From positions 1 through 14,451 of the forward strand of contig JAEZFF010000109.1 of NCBI GenBank assembly GCA_023417635.1: DNA of 14,451 nt, written 5' to 3'. The position numbers were made by a program, and so were the translations under genes. Each line of letters starts with the position of its first letter. Positions within the stretch are counted from its first letter, which is position 1. This DNA comes from Bacillota bacterium (GTDB lineage: Bacteria; Bacillota; Clostridia; Oscillospirales; Acutalibacteraceae). Below, piece by piece: positions 7,271 through 14,451 of the stretch. The notes beneath the pieces were generated by a model. The model made no database searches. It worked only from the letters and a program-made list of their open reading frames with translations, and was not told where the DNA came from.

Positions 7271-8191
7271 TCAGCCGTGTATTTTTTCTGCGAATTCCAG
7301 AATGCGCTGCAGTCGGTGATGCACGCCGGAGCGGCTGAGTGATGGGGTAAGATGCTCTCCAAGCTCGCGCAGCGACATTTCTGGGTACAGCAGGCGCAGC
7401 GAGGCCAATTCGCGCAGTTCTTCCGGCAGGGCAGAGAGCTTGCCGCTTTTCTGAATTTTTTTAATTGCAAGCATTTCCTGCGCCGCTGCGGAAGCTGTTT
7501 TTTCAATATTGGCAGTTTCAAAGTTCGTTTGGCGGTTTACATTGTTGCGTACCTCTTTGAGCATACGCACCTGCATCAGCTGCATAGCGGCATCCGGCGC
7601 ACCGAGAAACGTCAAAAAATCAGCAACCCGTTCGCTTCCTTTAATGTAGACGACAAAAGAACCTTTCCGAACGGCAAGACGCGGCTGCAGGTCAAGCTGC
7701 AGAATATCACGAATCAGTGCGATTAGGTCTTTTGCAAGGTTCATGTAGGAAACGGAAAATTCCAGATGATATTCCCGCTGCGGAGCTGTAACAGTACCGC
7801 AGGCGAGAAAGGCGCCCCGCAGAAAGGAAGCGAAGCAGCAGCTGTTTTCCAGGTTAGCAAGGTTTATCCGCAGACTGATTTCCTTTCCGCTATGGCCAAG
7901 GCAATGAAATATTTTTTCAGCCTGCTCGGTTCCAGCGGCGGAAACCGTATATGCGGAAGCTCCTTCTTTTTTGTGAAGTTCCAGGGAAGAAACATCCATA
8001 ATAGCGCCGGTTATTTCAGCTGCAAACTGCGCCGTGCGCCGTGCGGCCGCCAAATTTTCTGTGGTCAGGGTTATGCTTGCCGGAGAAAAGTTTCTTCCAA
8101 ACAAAAGCAGGCCGTAGCATTCCGCCTTTCGGCAGCAGTGCTGCGGCTCAATTTTGCACATTTCATTTTTGGTATCGGAAGCAAAAGACAT
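7271..8191 (-). CDS. whiA: DNA-binding regulator WhiA
   Basis: WhiA is a conserved Gram-positive DNA-binding protein linked to sporulation in actinobacteria and to division and chromosome segregation in Bacillus. The 306-residue product has the LAGLIDADG-endonuclease-like N-terminal domain, with the SFLRGAFLACGTV motif at 122-134, the family signature VRNNVNRQTNFETANI (214-229), and a C-terminal helix-turn-helix at about 262-295 (LRELGEHL...SRSGVHHRLQRI). No nuclease activity is expected for the family. ATG at 8191 is preceded by a G-rich site (GGGGGGT) at five bases. It starts 12 bases after rapZ; in many Firmicutes yvcK lies between these two genes but not here. Confidence 0.95.
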   Translation of the reverse strand: MSFASDTKNEMCKIEPQHCCRKAECYGLLLFGRNFSPASITLTTENLAAARRTAQFAAEITGAIMDVSSLELHKKEGASAYTVSAAGTEQAEKIFHCLGHSGKEISLRINLANLENSCCFASFLRGAFLACGTVTAPQREYHLEFSVSYMNLAKDLIALIRDILQLDLQPRLAVRKGSFVVYIKGSERVADFLTFLGAPDAAMQLMQVRMLKEVRNNVNRQTNFETANIEKTASAAAQEMLAIKKIQKSGKLSALPEELRELASLRLLYPEMSLRELGEHLTPSLSRSGVHHRLQRILEFAEKIHG

Positions 8192-8203
8192 TTTTACCCC
8201 CCG

Positions 8204-9064
8204 TTACTTTCTTTGAATATCCCTGTGGTTTACGCTGACGCGCAGATTCTGTTCCATCAGATGTTCATAAAGCACCTGTGCGAGGGTAACGGAGCGGTGA
8301 TGGCCGCCAGTACAGCCGATGGCGATGACCAGCTGGCTTTTCCCTTCGTTGCAGTACAGCGGTATCATGTAGTCTATCAGGCTGAAGAACCGCGTTACAA
8401 ATCCTTTCGTTTCCTCCGAGCGCATCACATAGTCCTGCACGGGCTTATCCAGCCCTGTTAAGTGCTTCAGGCCTTCCACATAGAAAGGATTCGGCAGGCA
8501 GCGCACATCAAAAACAAGGTCAGCCTCCGTCGGCATTCCAAATTTGAAACCGAATGAAATGCAGTGGATTTTCAGAGCATCGGAAGCATCCCCCAAAAAC
8601 AGGCTTGAAATACGCTCTTTCAGCTGTGCAGGGGAGAGGTAGGAGGTATCAATGATGTAATCTGCGCGTTCCTTTACGGGGCGCAGAACGTCACGCTCTA
8701 ACTTAACGGCCTGTTCCAGCGAACCAAGGCAGTTGTCTGAAAGAGGATGCTTGCGGCGTGTTTCCTTAAAGCGATTGACCAAAATATAGTCGTTTGCATC
8801 AAGAAACAAAATCTTATATTCTTTATGCCCTTCTTTCATGCGGTCGAGCGTTTCAAAAAGGGAAGAGAACATATCGCCGCCGCGAATATCTGTAACTACG
8901 GCAACATGGGAAAGTGAGCCTTGTGCCTGCTGGGACATTTCGTAAAAAGTCTCAATGAGTTTCGGCGGGATGTTGTCTGCACAGAAAAATCCAATGTCTT
9001 CCAGCGCATTGATTGCTCTTGTTTTTCCTGCACCGGAAAGCCCGGTCACAATTATAAAGTCCAT
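8204..9064 (-). CDS. rapZ: RapZ/YvcJ P-loop nucleotide-binding protein
   Basis: The 286-residue protein has Walker A GLSGAGKT (8-15), a FLDAND strand (87-92), IIDTS (137-141), the family block FGFKFGMPTEADLVFDVR (171-188) and the C-terminal GCTGGHHRSV (250-259). These identify the RapZ/YvcJ family. In Escherichia coli RapZ is an RNA-binding adaptor for GlmZ turnover and senses glucosamine 6-phosphate; in Bacillus YvcJ is a nucleotide hydrolase linked to competence. Which role applies here cannot be told. GGAGG lies four bases before the ATG at 9064. It follows murB by 18 bases, so wall-precursor synthesis and this regulator are co-transcribed. Confidence 0.95.
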   Translation of the reverse strand: MDFIIVTGLSGAGKTRAINALEDIGFFCADNIPPKLIETFYEMSQQAQGSLSHVAVVTDIRGGDMFSSLFETLDRMKEGHKEYKILFLDANDYILVNRFKETRRKHPLSDNCLGSLEQAVKLERDVLRPVKERADYIIDTSYLSPAQLKERISSLFLGDASDALKIHCISFGFKFGMPTEADLVFDVRCLPNPFYVEGLKHLTGLDKPVQDYVMRSEETKGFVTRFFSLIDYMIPLYCNEGKSQLVIAIGCTGGHHRSVTLAQVLYEHLMEQNLRVSVNHRDIQRK

Positions 9065-9082
9065 AGCGCCTCCAAAATATAT

Positions 9083-9991
9083 TCAGTCTGTTGCTTGTAT
9101 TTCACATTGAAGTTGAACCCCGGTTTCCCGAAAAACGGTTCCCTGGATGATTTCAATCAGTTTCTGCACATCTGCGCAGGTTGCTCCACCGAGGTTTACA
9201 ATGAATCCCGCATGTTTCTCACTTACAGCCGCACCGCCAACGCGCTGCCCTTTCAGTCCGCACTGCTCAATCAGCGCGCCTGCAAAGTGCCCTTCCGGTC
9301 GTTTGAAAACACTTCCGGCGCTTGGCAGTTCGAGCGGCTGCTTTGCGCTGCGCCGCCCAGCAAGGTCGTCCATGCGGGCTGCGATTGCTTCCCTGCTGCC
9401 GGGCTGTAGTTCCAACCGAGCTGAAGTGATAAAATCACCGTTTTCCATGTAGCAGCTGTGGCGATAGCCAAAAGAAAGCCCGGTTTTCTGCTGTGTACCG
9501 GTTTCGCCGTTTTTTGTGATATGCGAACACGCAAGAGTCACATCTGCCATACTGCCGCCATAAGCGCCCGCATCCATAAATATGGCTCCTCCGACCGAAC
9601 CCGGTATGCCCCAGGCAAATTCAAGCCCTGTAAGAGAATGTTCCCTCGCGAAGCTGCAGAGCGAGGCGAGGGAAGCGCCTGCACCGCAGGTAATGGCAGT
9701 TTTCCCGCATAGGCTGATTTCTTTAAACTTGCCTCCGAGCGTAAGCACCGCTCCACGGATTCCCGCGTCGGAAACCAGCAGATTTGAACCATTGCCGAGG
9801 AGGAAGAGCCGAATGCCTTCCAATTTAGCCCGGCTGCAGATTTTCTGAAGTGCCGGCACATTATTTACCGTAAGAAAAAGGTCAGCCGGGCCGCCGATTC
9901 GAAAAGTAGTGTGGCGGCTCATCGATTCGTCAAAACGGGCTTCACAGCCAAGAGCCTGCGCGTATTCGGCCAGCTGCTGAATCTGGTTCAT
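9083..9991 (-). CDS. murB: UDP-N-acetylenolpyruvoylglucosamine reductase
   Basis: MurB is a cytoplasmic FAD enzyme that reduces UDP-GlcNAc-enolpyruvate to UDP-MurNAc with NADPH, the second committed step of peptidoglycan synthesis. At 302 residues it is the short Gram-positive type. Visible motifs are TTFRIGGPAD (28-37), LGNGSNLLVSD (65-75), GIPGSVGGAIFMDAGAYG (128-145) for FAD binding, YRHS (176-179), the catalytic-serine region PSAGSVFKRPEG (223-234) and SEKHAGFIVNLG near the C terminus. GGAGG lies six bases before the ATG. Its start overlaps the stop of the PHP gene by four bases (ATGA), indicating translational coupling. Confidence 0.96.
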   Translation of the reverse strand: MNQIQQLAEYAQALGCEARFDESMSRHTTFRIGGPADLFLTVNNVPALQKICSRAKLEGIRLFLLGNGSNLLVSDAGIRGAVLTLGGKFKEISLCGKTAITCGAGASLASLCSFAREHSLTGLEFAWGIPGSVGGAIFMDAGAYGGSMADVTLACSHITKNGETGTQQKTGLSFGYRHSCYMENGDFITSARLELQPGSREAIAARMDDLAGRRSAKQPLELPSAGSVFKRPEGHFAGALIEQCGLKGQRVGGAAVSEKHAGFIVNLGGATCADVQKLIEIIQGTVFRETGVQLQCEIQATD

Positions 9992-10782
9992 GAAATTCCT
10001 CCGCTGCTGTTTTCTTCAAAAACGCGGGTATGTTGCTTTAAGTATGCCTGAAAGCGCTCAATACTGGAATTTACTATGAGTTCTTCCGGAAATTCAAGTT
10101 CTTTAAGCAGTTTCAGGCTGTTTTCAAAACAGCCAATCTGGCCCGAAAAATGGGAATCTGTATTTACAATGATTGGCACACTGTGCTTTTTGCAGAGCCG
10201 TATGATTTTTGCGCAGTTCGGCACGGAGGTCTTGCGCCCCCGGAAAGTGCTCTCATTCAGTTCTACCAGTTTACCATTCTTCCCGAATTCCGGTATGACT
10301 TTTTCGTAGTCGTAAACATATTCTGCCGTTCCGCTGTGACCAATTACATTGACGTGCGGATTTTTGGCAATGGCAAGCCATGCACTGGTGACACCTTCCA
10401 CTGTTATGGGCTTTGGGGAGGACGCAGGCTGCAACTCACCGCTTTTTGCAAGCGTAAACCGGTTAAAAACCTGGCGGTGAATGGAAGCGACAATCCAGTC
10501 CAGTGACTCCAAATCTTTTGGAATCAGGTCAGTATGTCCTTCTTCGTCAACCACATCTGTTTCTTCACCGCGAAGAAGCAGAACATTTTCCAGAAATCGG
10601 GGGAGGACCCGCATATTTTCAAAATACCATTTTCCGGGAGCACCGGGCATAAGAGCTCCGTGGTCGGTAACGGCAAGTGCGTAAAGTCCACGCTGCGCCG
10701 CGGCGTGGACATTTTCTTGCAGTGTACTGTAGGCGTGAGTGGAGGCTACCGTGTGTGTGTGTGTATCTGCTATTAGTTTCAT
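9988..10782 (-). CDS. PHP-domain phosphoesterase, YcdX-like
   Basis: From the ATG at 10782 the protein has 264 residues, the usual length of YcdX-type PHP phosphoesterases. The trinuclear-metal ligand pattern is complete: H8 and H10 (DTHTHT), H16, D40/H41 (VTDHG), E73 (RGEE), H102 (SIHR), H149 (IGHS), and D209/H211 (NTDSH). It probably hydrolyses a phosphate monoester in the cytoplasm; the natural substrate is not known from the sequence. A GTG 39 bases upstream is in frame but has no ribosome site; AAGGA lies ten bases before 10782. It follows hprK by about 100 bases and overlaps murB by four. The codons for the HTHT metal motif form an (AC)7 run. Confidence 0.88.
   Translation of the reverse strand: MKLIADTHTHTVASTHAYSTLQENVHAAAQRGLYALAVTDHGALMPGAPGKWYFENMRVLPRFLENVLLLRGEETDVVDEEGHTDLIPKDLESLDWIVASIHRQVFNRFTLAKSGELQPASSPKPITVEGVTSAWLAIAKNPHVNVIGHSGTAEYVYDYEKVIPEFGKNGKLVELNESTFRGRKTSVPNCAKIIRLCKKHSVPIIVNTDSHFSGQIGCFENSLKLLKELEFPEELIVNSSIERFQAYLKQHTRVFEENSSGGIS
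10751..10764 (-). repeat. (AC)7 dinucleotide run inside the PHP gene
   Basis: Seven AC units (GT on the plus strand) encode T-H-T-H-T of the metal-binding motif near the N terminus. Fourteen bases of perfect dinucleotide repeat is a potential slippage site; gain or loss of one unit would shift the frame after about ten codons. Confidence 0.8.
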
Positions 10783-10819
10783 TCGTTCAGCTTCCTTAAT
10801 TATTATTCTTCTATTCTTC

Positions 10820-10866
10820 ACAGATTTTCATACTGCTGCTGCTACAGTGAAATCCAGAAAATCTGT
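10820..10866 (-). promoter_or_regulatory. Inverted repeat between hprK and the PHP gene
   Basis: A perfect 10-bp repeat (10820-10829 with 10857-10866) encloses 27 bases that include a second small stem. There is no T run on either side, so it is unlikely to be a terminator. It may form an RNA structure in the operon message, perhaps a processing or stability element between hprK and the downstream genes. Confidence 0.4.
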
Positions 10867-10882
10867 AAGGCATACGATTTGC

Positions 10883-11848
10883 TCAGAAATTCAGCTTTGT
10901 TTCCCTTTCGTTGCCAGCCACTTCACCGACATCCATGCCGAGGTTTTTCAAAAGTTCCTGTGCTGCATTGTAGCCCATCTTTTTCTGACGGTTGTTCATA
11001 GCAGCAACTTCAATAATAACGGCAAGGTTTCGGCCTGGCTTGACTGGGATGGTTAGTACAGGCACTTTAATGCCGAGAATTTCAGTATATTCGCTATCGA
11101 GCCCCATACGGTCATAAGTCTTTTGGTTATCCCATATTTCCATATTAATAACCATGTCAATCTTTTCGGTCATTTTGACTGCGCCCATACCGAAAATGCG
11201 GCGTGCGTTGATAATCCCTATGCCGCGCAGTTCAATAAAATGTTTGATATTGTCGGGTGCTTCACCGACGAGTGAAATAGCAGAAACACGTTTAATTACA
11301 ACGGCATCGTCGGCAATCAGTCGGTGGCCGCGCTTAATCAGCTCAATCGCGGTTTCACTTTTGCCCACGCCGCTGTCACCTACCAGAAGAATTCCTTCGC
11401 CGTAGACTTCCACCAGTACACCATGGCGTGTAATGCGCGGCGCCATTTCCACATTCATAAATGAAACAAGGCGCGCTACAATGCTCGAAGTTGTTTCAGG
11501 TGTGCTTAGCAGTGGAACGCCGTTGGCTTTTGTTGCATCTACAAGCTCAGGAACCGGTGTCAGGTTTCGTGCGACAATGGCTGCCGGCGGCTTCTTTGAA
11601 AAAATCTCATTTAAAACTTTGCTCCGCTTTTCCGGGGGAGTCGAGCTTAAAAAAGCGGTTTCGGCGTTGCCGAAGACGAGAATGCGTTTTGGGTCATAGT
11701 AATCGTAAAAGCCGTTTAGTTCAAGCCCCGGTCGATTTACATCCGTGGAAGAAATTAGAATTTTATTGGGGTCGCCCGGCATGTTGATGGTGTTAAGCGA
11801 AAGTTCTTTAATTACTTTGGAAAGTGCGACAGTATAAGTTACGGCCAT
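10883..11848 (-). CDS. hprK: HPr kinase/phosphorylase
   Basis: HprK phosphorylates and dephosphorylates Ser46 of HPr in the cytoplasm and so controls carbon catabolite repression and sugar uptake in Firmicutes. The 321-residue protein has the usual length, an N-terminal domain of about 130 residues, conserved HGVLVEVYG (142-150), Walker A GDSGVGKS (157-164), DDAV (180-183) and the HprK signature ELRGIGIINARRIFG (206-220). The ATG at 11848 has a purine-rich AAGGAAGAGGG site whose last G run lies about nine to eleven bases upstream. It is the first gene of the leftward cluster and has its own promoter. HPr itself is not in the window. Confidence 0.97.
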   Translation of the reverse strand: MAVTYTVALSKVIKELSLNTINMPGDPNKILISSTDVNRPGLELNGFYDYYDPKRILVFGNAETAFLSSTPPEKRSKVLNEIFSKKPPAAIVARNLTPVPELVDATKANGVPLLSTPETTSSIVARLVSFMNVEMAPRITRHGVLVEVYGEGILLVGDSGVGKSETAIELIKRGHRLIADDAVVIKRVSAISLVGEAPDNIKHFIELRGIGIINARRIFGMGAVKMTEKIDMVINMEIWDNQKTYDRMGLDSEYTEILGIKVPVLTIPVKPGRNLAVIIEVAAMNNRQKKMGYNAAQELLKNLGMDVGEVAGNERETKLNF

Positions 11849-11891
11849 AACTGGTTTCGCCCTCTTCCTTTCATATTACTCATTTCATTCA

Positions 11892-11920
11892 ATTATAACC
11901 CAACTGTAAAAGACTTTAAA
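11892..11920 (-). promoter_or_regulatory. Promoter of the hprK cluster
   Basis: On the minus strand TTTAAA (11915-11920, four of six matches) is followed after 17 bases by a perfect TATAAT (11892-11897). It lies 43 bases upstream of the hprK ATG and is the only good candidate in the divergent gap for leftward transcription. Confidence 0.7.
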
Positions 11921-12001
11921 GATGTTCTGCTAAAAATGTCAGTTTTTGCAGATTGTCGGGTCGGCGAAGAAAAGCAGTTATGCTTCTTGTATGGAACCAT
12001 T

Positions 12002-12017
12002 CCGAAAATATTTTCGG
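12002..12017. promoter_or_regulatory. Perfect 16-bp palindrome, candidate operator for the GH94 gene
   Basis: CCGAAAAT followed by ATTTTCGG is a perfect palindrome with no spacer, 57 bases upstream of the GH94 start. Its position in the divergent gap, closer to the sugar gene than to hprK, suggests a repressor or activator site. No strong sigma-A promoter for the GH94 gene was found beside it, so the regulator and its sign are unknown. Confidence 0.5.
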
Positions 12018-12074
12018 TAATGATAAATTAAGCTTGTATACAGTGCAGGCTTAAAAAGGAAAATGGGGGATCTT

Positions 12075-14451
12075 ATGAAATACGGTTATTTTGATGAAAC
12101 GAACAAAGAGTATGTGATTACCAGACCGGACACCCCGGCCCCGTGGGCGAATTACCTGGGCTCGCCGGAATACGGAGCCATCCTCTCCAATAATGCAGGC
12201 GGCTACAGTTTTGTCCAGTCCGGAGCAAACGGGCGGATTCTGCGTTACCGCTTTAATGCGGATGACAAGCCCGGCCGCTATGTTTATCTTCGTGACCAAA
12301 AAAGCGGAGATTACTGGTCGGTTTCATGGCAGCCGGTCGGAAAACCGCTTGAACAGTTTAAAAGTGAATGCCGCCACGGAACGGCCTATTCCATCCTCTC
12401 TTCACAGTATGCTGGAATTCACGCTGAAACGCTGTACTATGTTCCGCTCGGCAAAACATACGAAGTTTGGAACGTTCACGTAAAAAACGAGAGCAAGGAA
12501 GAACGCAGCCTTTCCGCTGTAGGTTTTGCAGAATTTACCACAGACAGTAATTATGAGCAGGATAGCGTAAATCTGCAGTATACACAGTTTATTACGCGAA
12601 CCTATTTTAAAAATCAAAATATGATTTTGGAAACGTGTAATGAAAACTGTGACTGCGGACCAAACGGTTCCAACGGGTTGGAACGCTTTTTTGCCCTGAC
12701 AGGGGCGCCGGTTTCCTCATACTGCGGCGCGCGGGATGCTTTCCTCGGAGCTTACCATTCCTACGGCAACCCTGCGGCGTTGGAAAACGGCACCTGCGGC
12801 AACCTGCTGAATTATAATGGCAGCCCCTGCGGCGCTTTGCAGACGGATTTTACGCTTCTTCCCGGAGAAAGCCGGGAATTTAGCTTTATCCTTGGTGCGC
12901 ATTCGGAAAATGAGGCTCAGAAAATCACTGCACTTTATGCAGACGGGTCACGTGTAGAAAGGGAATTGGCAGAGCTGAAAAACTACTGGCACGGTAAGCT
13001 GGAAGGGCTGCAAATCAAGACGCCGGATGCAAATTTCGACTGCATGGTCAACACATGGAATGCTTACCAGTGCTTTATTACGTTTATCTGGTCACGCGCG
13101 GCATCCTTCACTTACTGCGGCCTGCGAAATGGCTACGGTTACCGCGATACCGTTCAGGATATTCAGGGTATTATTCACCTTGCACCGGAAATGGCCCTTG
13201 AAAAAATTCGCTTGATGATTTCCGGCCAGGTTTCCACCGGCGCGGGTCTTCCGCTGATTCCTTATGATTATTGTCCCGGCAAGGTAAAATTGCCGGGTGA
13301 AGAAGGTTATCATTACGATCCGTACCGAGCCGATGACGCTCTTTGGCTGTTCCCGACAGTGTGGAAATATGTTTGTGAAACAGGAAATCTTTCGTTTCTG
13401 GATGAAACCTTGCCATTTGCCGATAAGGGCAAAGCTACCGTTTATGAACATCTGCAGCGCGCGATTCAGTTCAGCCTTACGCACAGCGGAACGCACGGAA
13501 TGCCGGCAGGCCTCAGCGCGGATTGGAATGACTGTCTGCGGCTAGGCGAAAAAGGGGAATCTTCTTTTGTTGCGTTTCAGCTTTATTATGCAATGCGCAT
13601 TCTTAAAAAATTTGCAGAGCAAAAACAGGATACTGCGTATGTAGAACAGCTGAAGAAAGATGCCGCAAAGCTGAGAGATTCCATTCAGTGCTTCTGCTGG
13701 CAGGGAGACCGTTTTATTCGTGGCATCCGTGAAAACGGCGAAAAAGTCGGTTCCAAGGGAGATGTGGAAGCCGATTTCTGGCTGAACCCGCAGTCTTGGG
13801 CGGTTATCAGCGGCTGCGCGGACGCACAGCAGAGCAGAAAAGTGCTGGACGAAACCGAAAAGAGGCTGAATACAGAGTACGGCGCCATGCTGCTTGACCC
13901 GCCGTACAAAAACCATGCGTTTGAAGGCGCACGGATGCTTCTTTTTAATGCTTCTACAAAGGAGAACGGCGGCATCTTTTCGCAGTCACAAGGTTGGCTG
14001 ATTCTTGCAGAGTCGCTTCTTGGCCGCGGCGGCCATGCTTACCGTTACTATAAAGAATGCAGCCCGGCAGAGCAGAATGACCGTGCGGAAATCCGCAGGC
14101 TGGAGCCATATATCCATGGCCAGTTTACCGAGGGTGCACACAGCCCGAATTTTGGCCGTTCACACGTTCATTGGCTCACAGGCACAGCCTCTACCGTAAT
14201 GGTTGGAAGCGTGGAGGGAATCCTTGGACTGCGCCCAAAATTAGATGGCATTGAAATCTGCCCGGCTGTTCCCAGTGAATGGAAATCGTTTTCCATGCGG
14301 AAAAGGTTCCGTGGCACTGTGCTGAACATTCGAGTCGAAAACCCGGACGGTGCCGAGGGCGGCGCGGCAGAAGTTACACTGAACGGCAAAAACCTTGGCG
14401 GCAGTTTCGTTCCCGCGAAAGAGCTTTGCCCGGAAAATGATGTTGTTGTCA
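12075..14451 (+). CDS. GH94 glycoside phosphorylase, cut by window end
   Basis: The frame is open for 792 codons and runs off the window; family members have about 800-820 residues, so only the last few are missing. GH94 enzymes cleave a beta-linked disaccharide with phosphate to give an alpha-sugar 1-phosphate. MKYGYFD and EYVITRPDTPAPWANYLGS open the N-terminal beta domain; SRAASF (340-345), GYRD (355-358), and SADWNDC with the general-acid D483 lie in the (alpha/alpha)6 barrel; HWLTGTAS and a beta C-terminal domain follow. After SADWNDC the short turn RLGEKGESS lacks the long loop of classical cellobiose phosphorylases and looks more like diacetylchitobiose phosphorylase, so the substrate is unresolved. 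It is cytoplasmic, with no signal peptide. GGGGGA precedes the ATG by four bases. It is divergent from hprK. Confidence 0.92.
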   Translation, partial: MKYGYFDETNKEYVITRPDTPAPWANYLGSPEYGAILSNNAGGYSFVQSGANGRILRYRFNADDKPGRYVYLRDQKSGDYWSVSWQPVGKPLEQFKSECRHGTAYSILSSQYAGIHAETLYYVPLGKTYEVWNVHVKNESKEERSLSAVGFAEFTTDSNYEQDSVNLQYTQFITRTYFKNQNMILETCNENCDCGPNGSNGLERFFALTGAPVSSYCGARDAFLGAYHSYGNPAALENGTCGNLLNYNGSPCGALQTDFTLLPGESREFSFILGAHSENEAQKITALYADGSRVERELAELKNYWHGKLEGLQIKTPDANFDCMVNTWNAYQCFITFIWSRAASFTYCGLRNGYGYRDTVQDIQGIIHLAPEMALEKIRLMISGQVSTGAGLPLIPYDYCPGKVKLPGEEGYHYDPYRADDALWLFPTVWKYVCETGNLSFLDETLPFADKGKATVYEHLQRAIQFSLTHSGTHGMPAGLSADWNDCLRLGEKGESSFVAFQLYYAMRILKKFAEQKQDTAYVEQLKKDAAKLRDSIQCFCWQGDRFIRGIRENGEKVGSKGDVEADFWLNPQSWAVISGCADAQQSRKVLDETEKRLNTEYGAMLLDPPYKNHAFEGARMLLFNASTKENGGIFSQSQGWLILAESLLGRGGHAYRYYKECSPAEQNDRAEIRRLEPYIHGQFTEGAHSPNFGRSHVHWLTGTASTVMVGSVEGILGLRPKLDGIEICPAVPSEWKSFSMRKRFRGTVLNIRVENPDGAEGGAAEVTLNGKNLGGSFVPAKELCPENDVVV

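Noticed and set aside
7766..8461. Plus-strand open frame of about 231 codons opposite whiA and rapZ
   Set aside because: It spans two well-supported minus-strand genes and their junction, with no recognisable domain.
12018..12060. Possible sigma-A promoter for the GH94 gene
   Set aside because: Several TATA-like and TTG-like hexamers occur, but no pair with good spacing matches well enough to report.

Overview
The window looks like the chromosome of a low-to-middle GC member of the Clostridia (Ruminococcaceae/Oscillospiraceae-like). This is an inference from gene content and order (hprK, a YcdX-type PHP gene, murB, rapZ, whiA, mmcQ/yjbR, dnaE, pfkA), strong Shine-Dalgarno sites, tRNA genes with encoded CCA, and a clostridial-type GH94 phosphorylase. 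No taxonomic marker such as rRNA is present.

Left edge (1-about 400): about 220 bases without a recognisable gene lead into the 3' part of a tRNA-Thr(GGT) gene (223-268). It lacks the D arm and the 5' acceptor strand but is followed directly by a good intrinsic terminator. This is the usual footprint of an element integrated at a tRNA 3' end, so the sequence to the left probably belongs to an integrated element and the sequence to the right to the host.

Left-middle (about 400-2276): two small leftward genes, a two-zinc-ribbon protein with its own near-consensus promoter and an AT-rich metallophosphoesterase. A hairpin-rich gap of roughly 370 bases follows, then a leftward tRNA-Gly(CCC) with a terminator.

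Centre (2277-11848): eight leftward genes in the order of transcription hprK, PHP phosphoesterase, murB, rapZ, whiA, mmcQ/yjbR-like, dnaE, pfkA. Most gaps from the PHP gene to dnaE are 20 bases or less, and the PHP and murB genes overlap by 4 bases. A sigma-A-like promoter precedes hprK. pfkA has its own promoter and a leader hairpin. The cluster joins carbon-flux control (HprK, RapZ, PfkA), cell-wall precursor synthesis (MurB), division/sporulation-linked regulation (WhiA) and replication (DnaE). The gluconeogenesis-factor gene yvcK, commonly found between rapZ and whiA in Firmicutes, is absent from that position.

Right (12075-end): a divergent GH94 glycoside phosphorylase, cut by the window end shortly before its expected C terminus, with a perfect 16-base palindrome upstream that could be an operator.

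I found no CRISPR array, no insertion sequence and no convincing new defence or mobile system. The most notable items are the tRNA-Thr integration scar, the structured leader of pfkA, the palindrome before the GH94 gene, the missing yvcK, and two PHP-type metal sites (DnaE and the YcdX-like protein) in one cluster.
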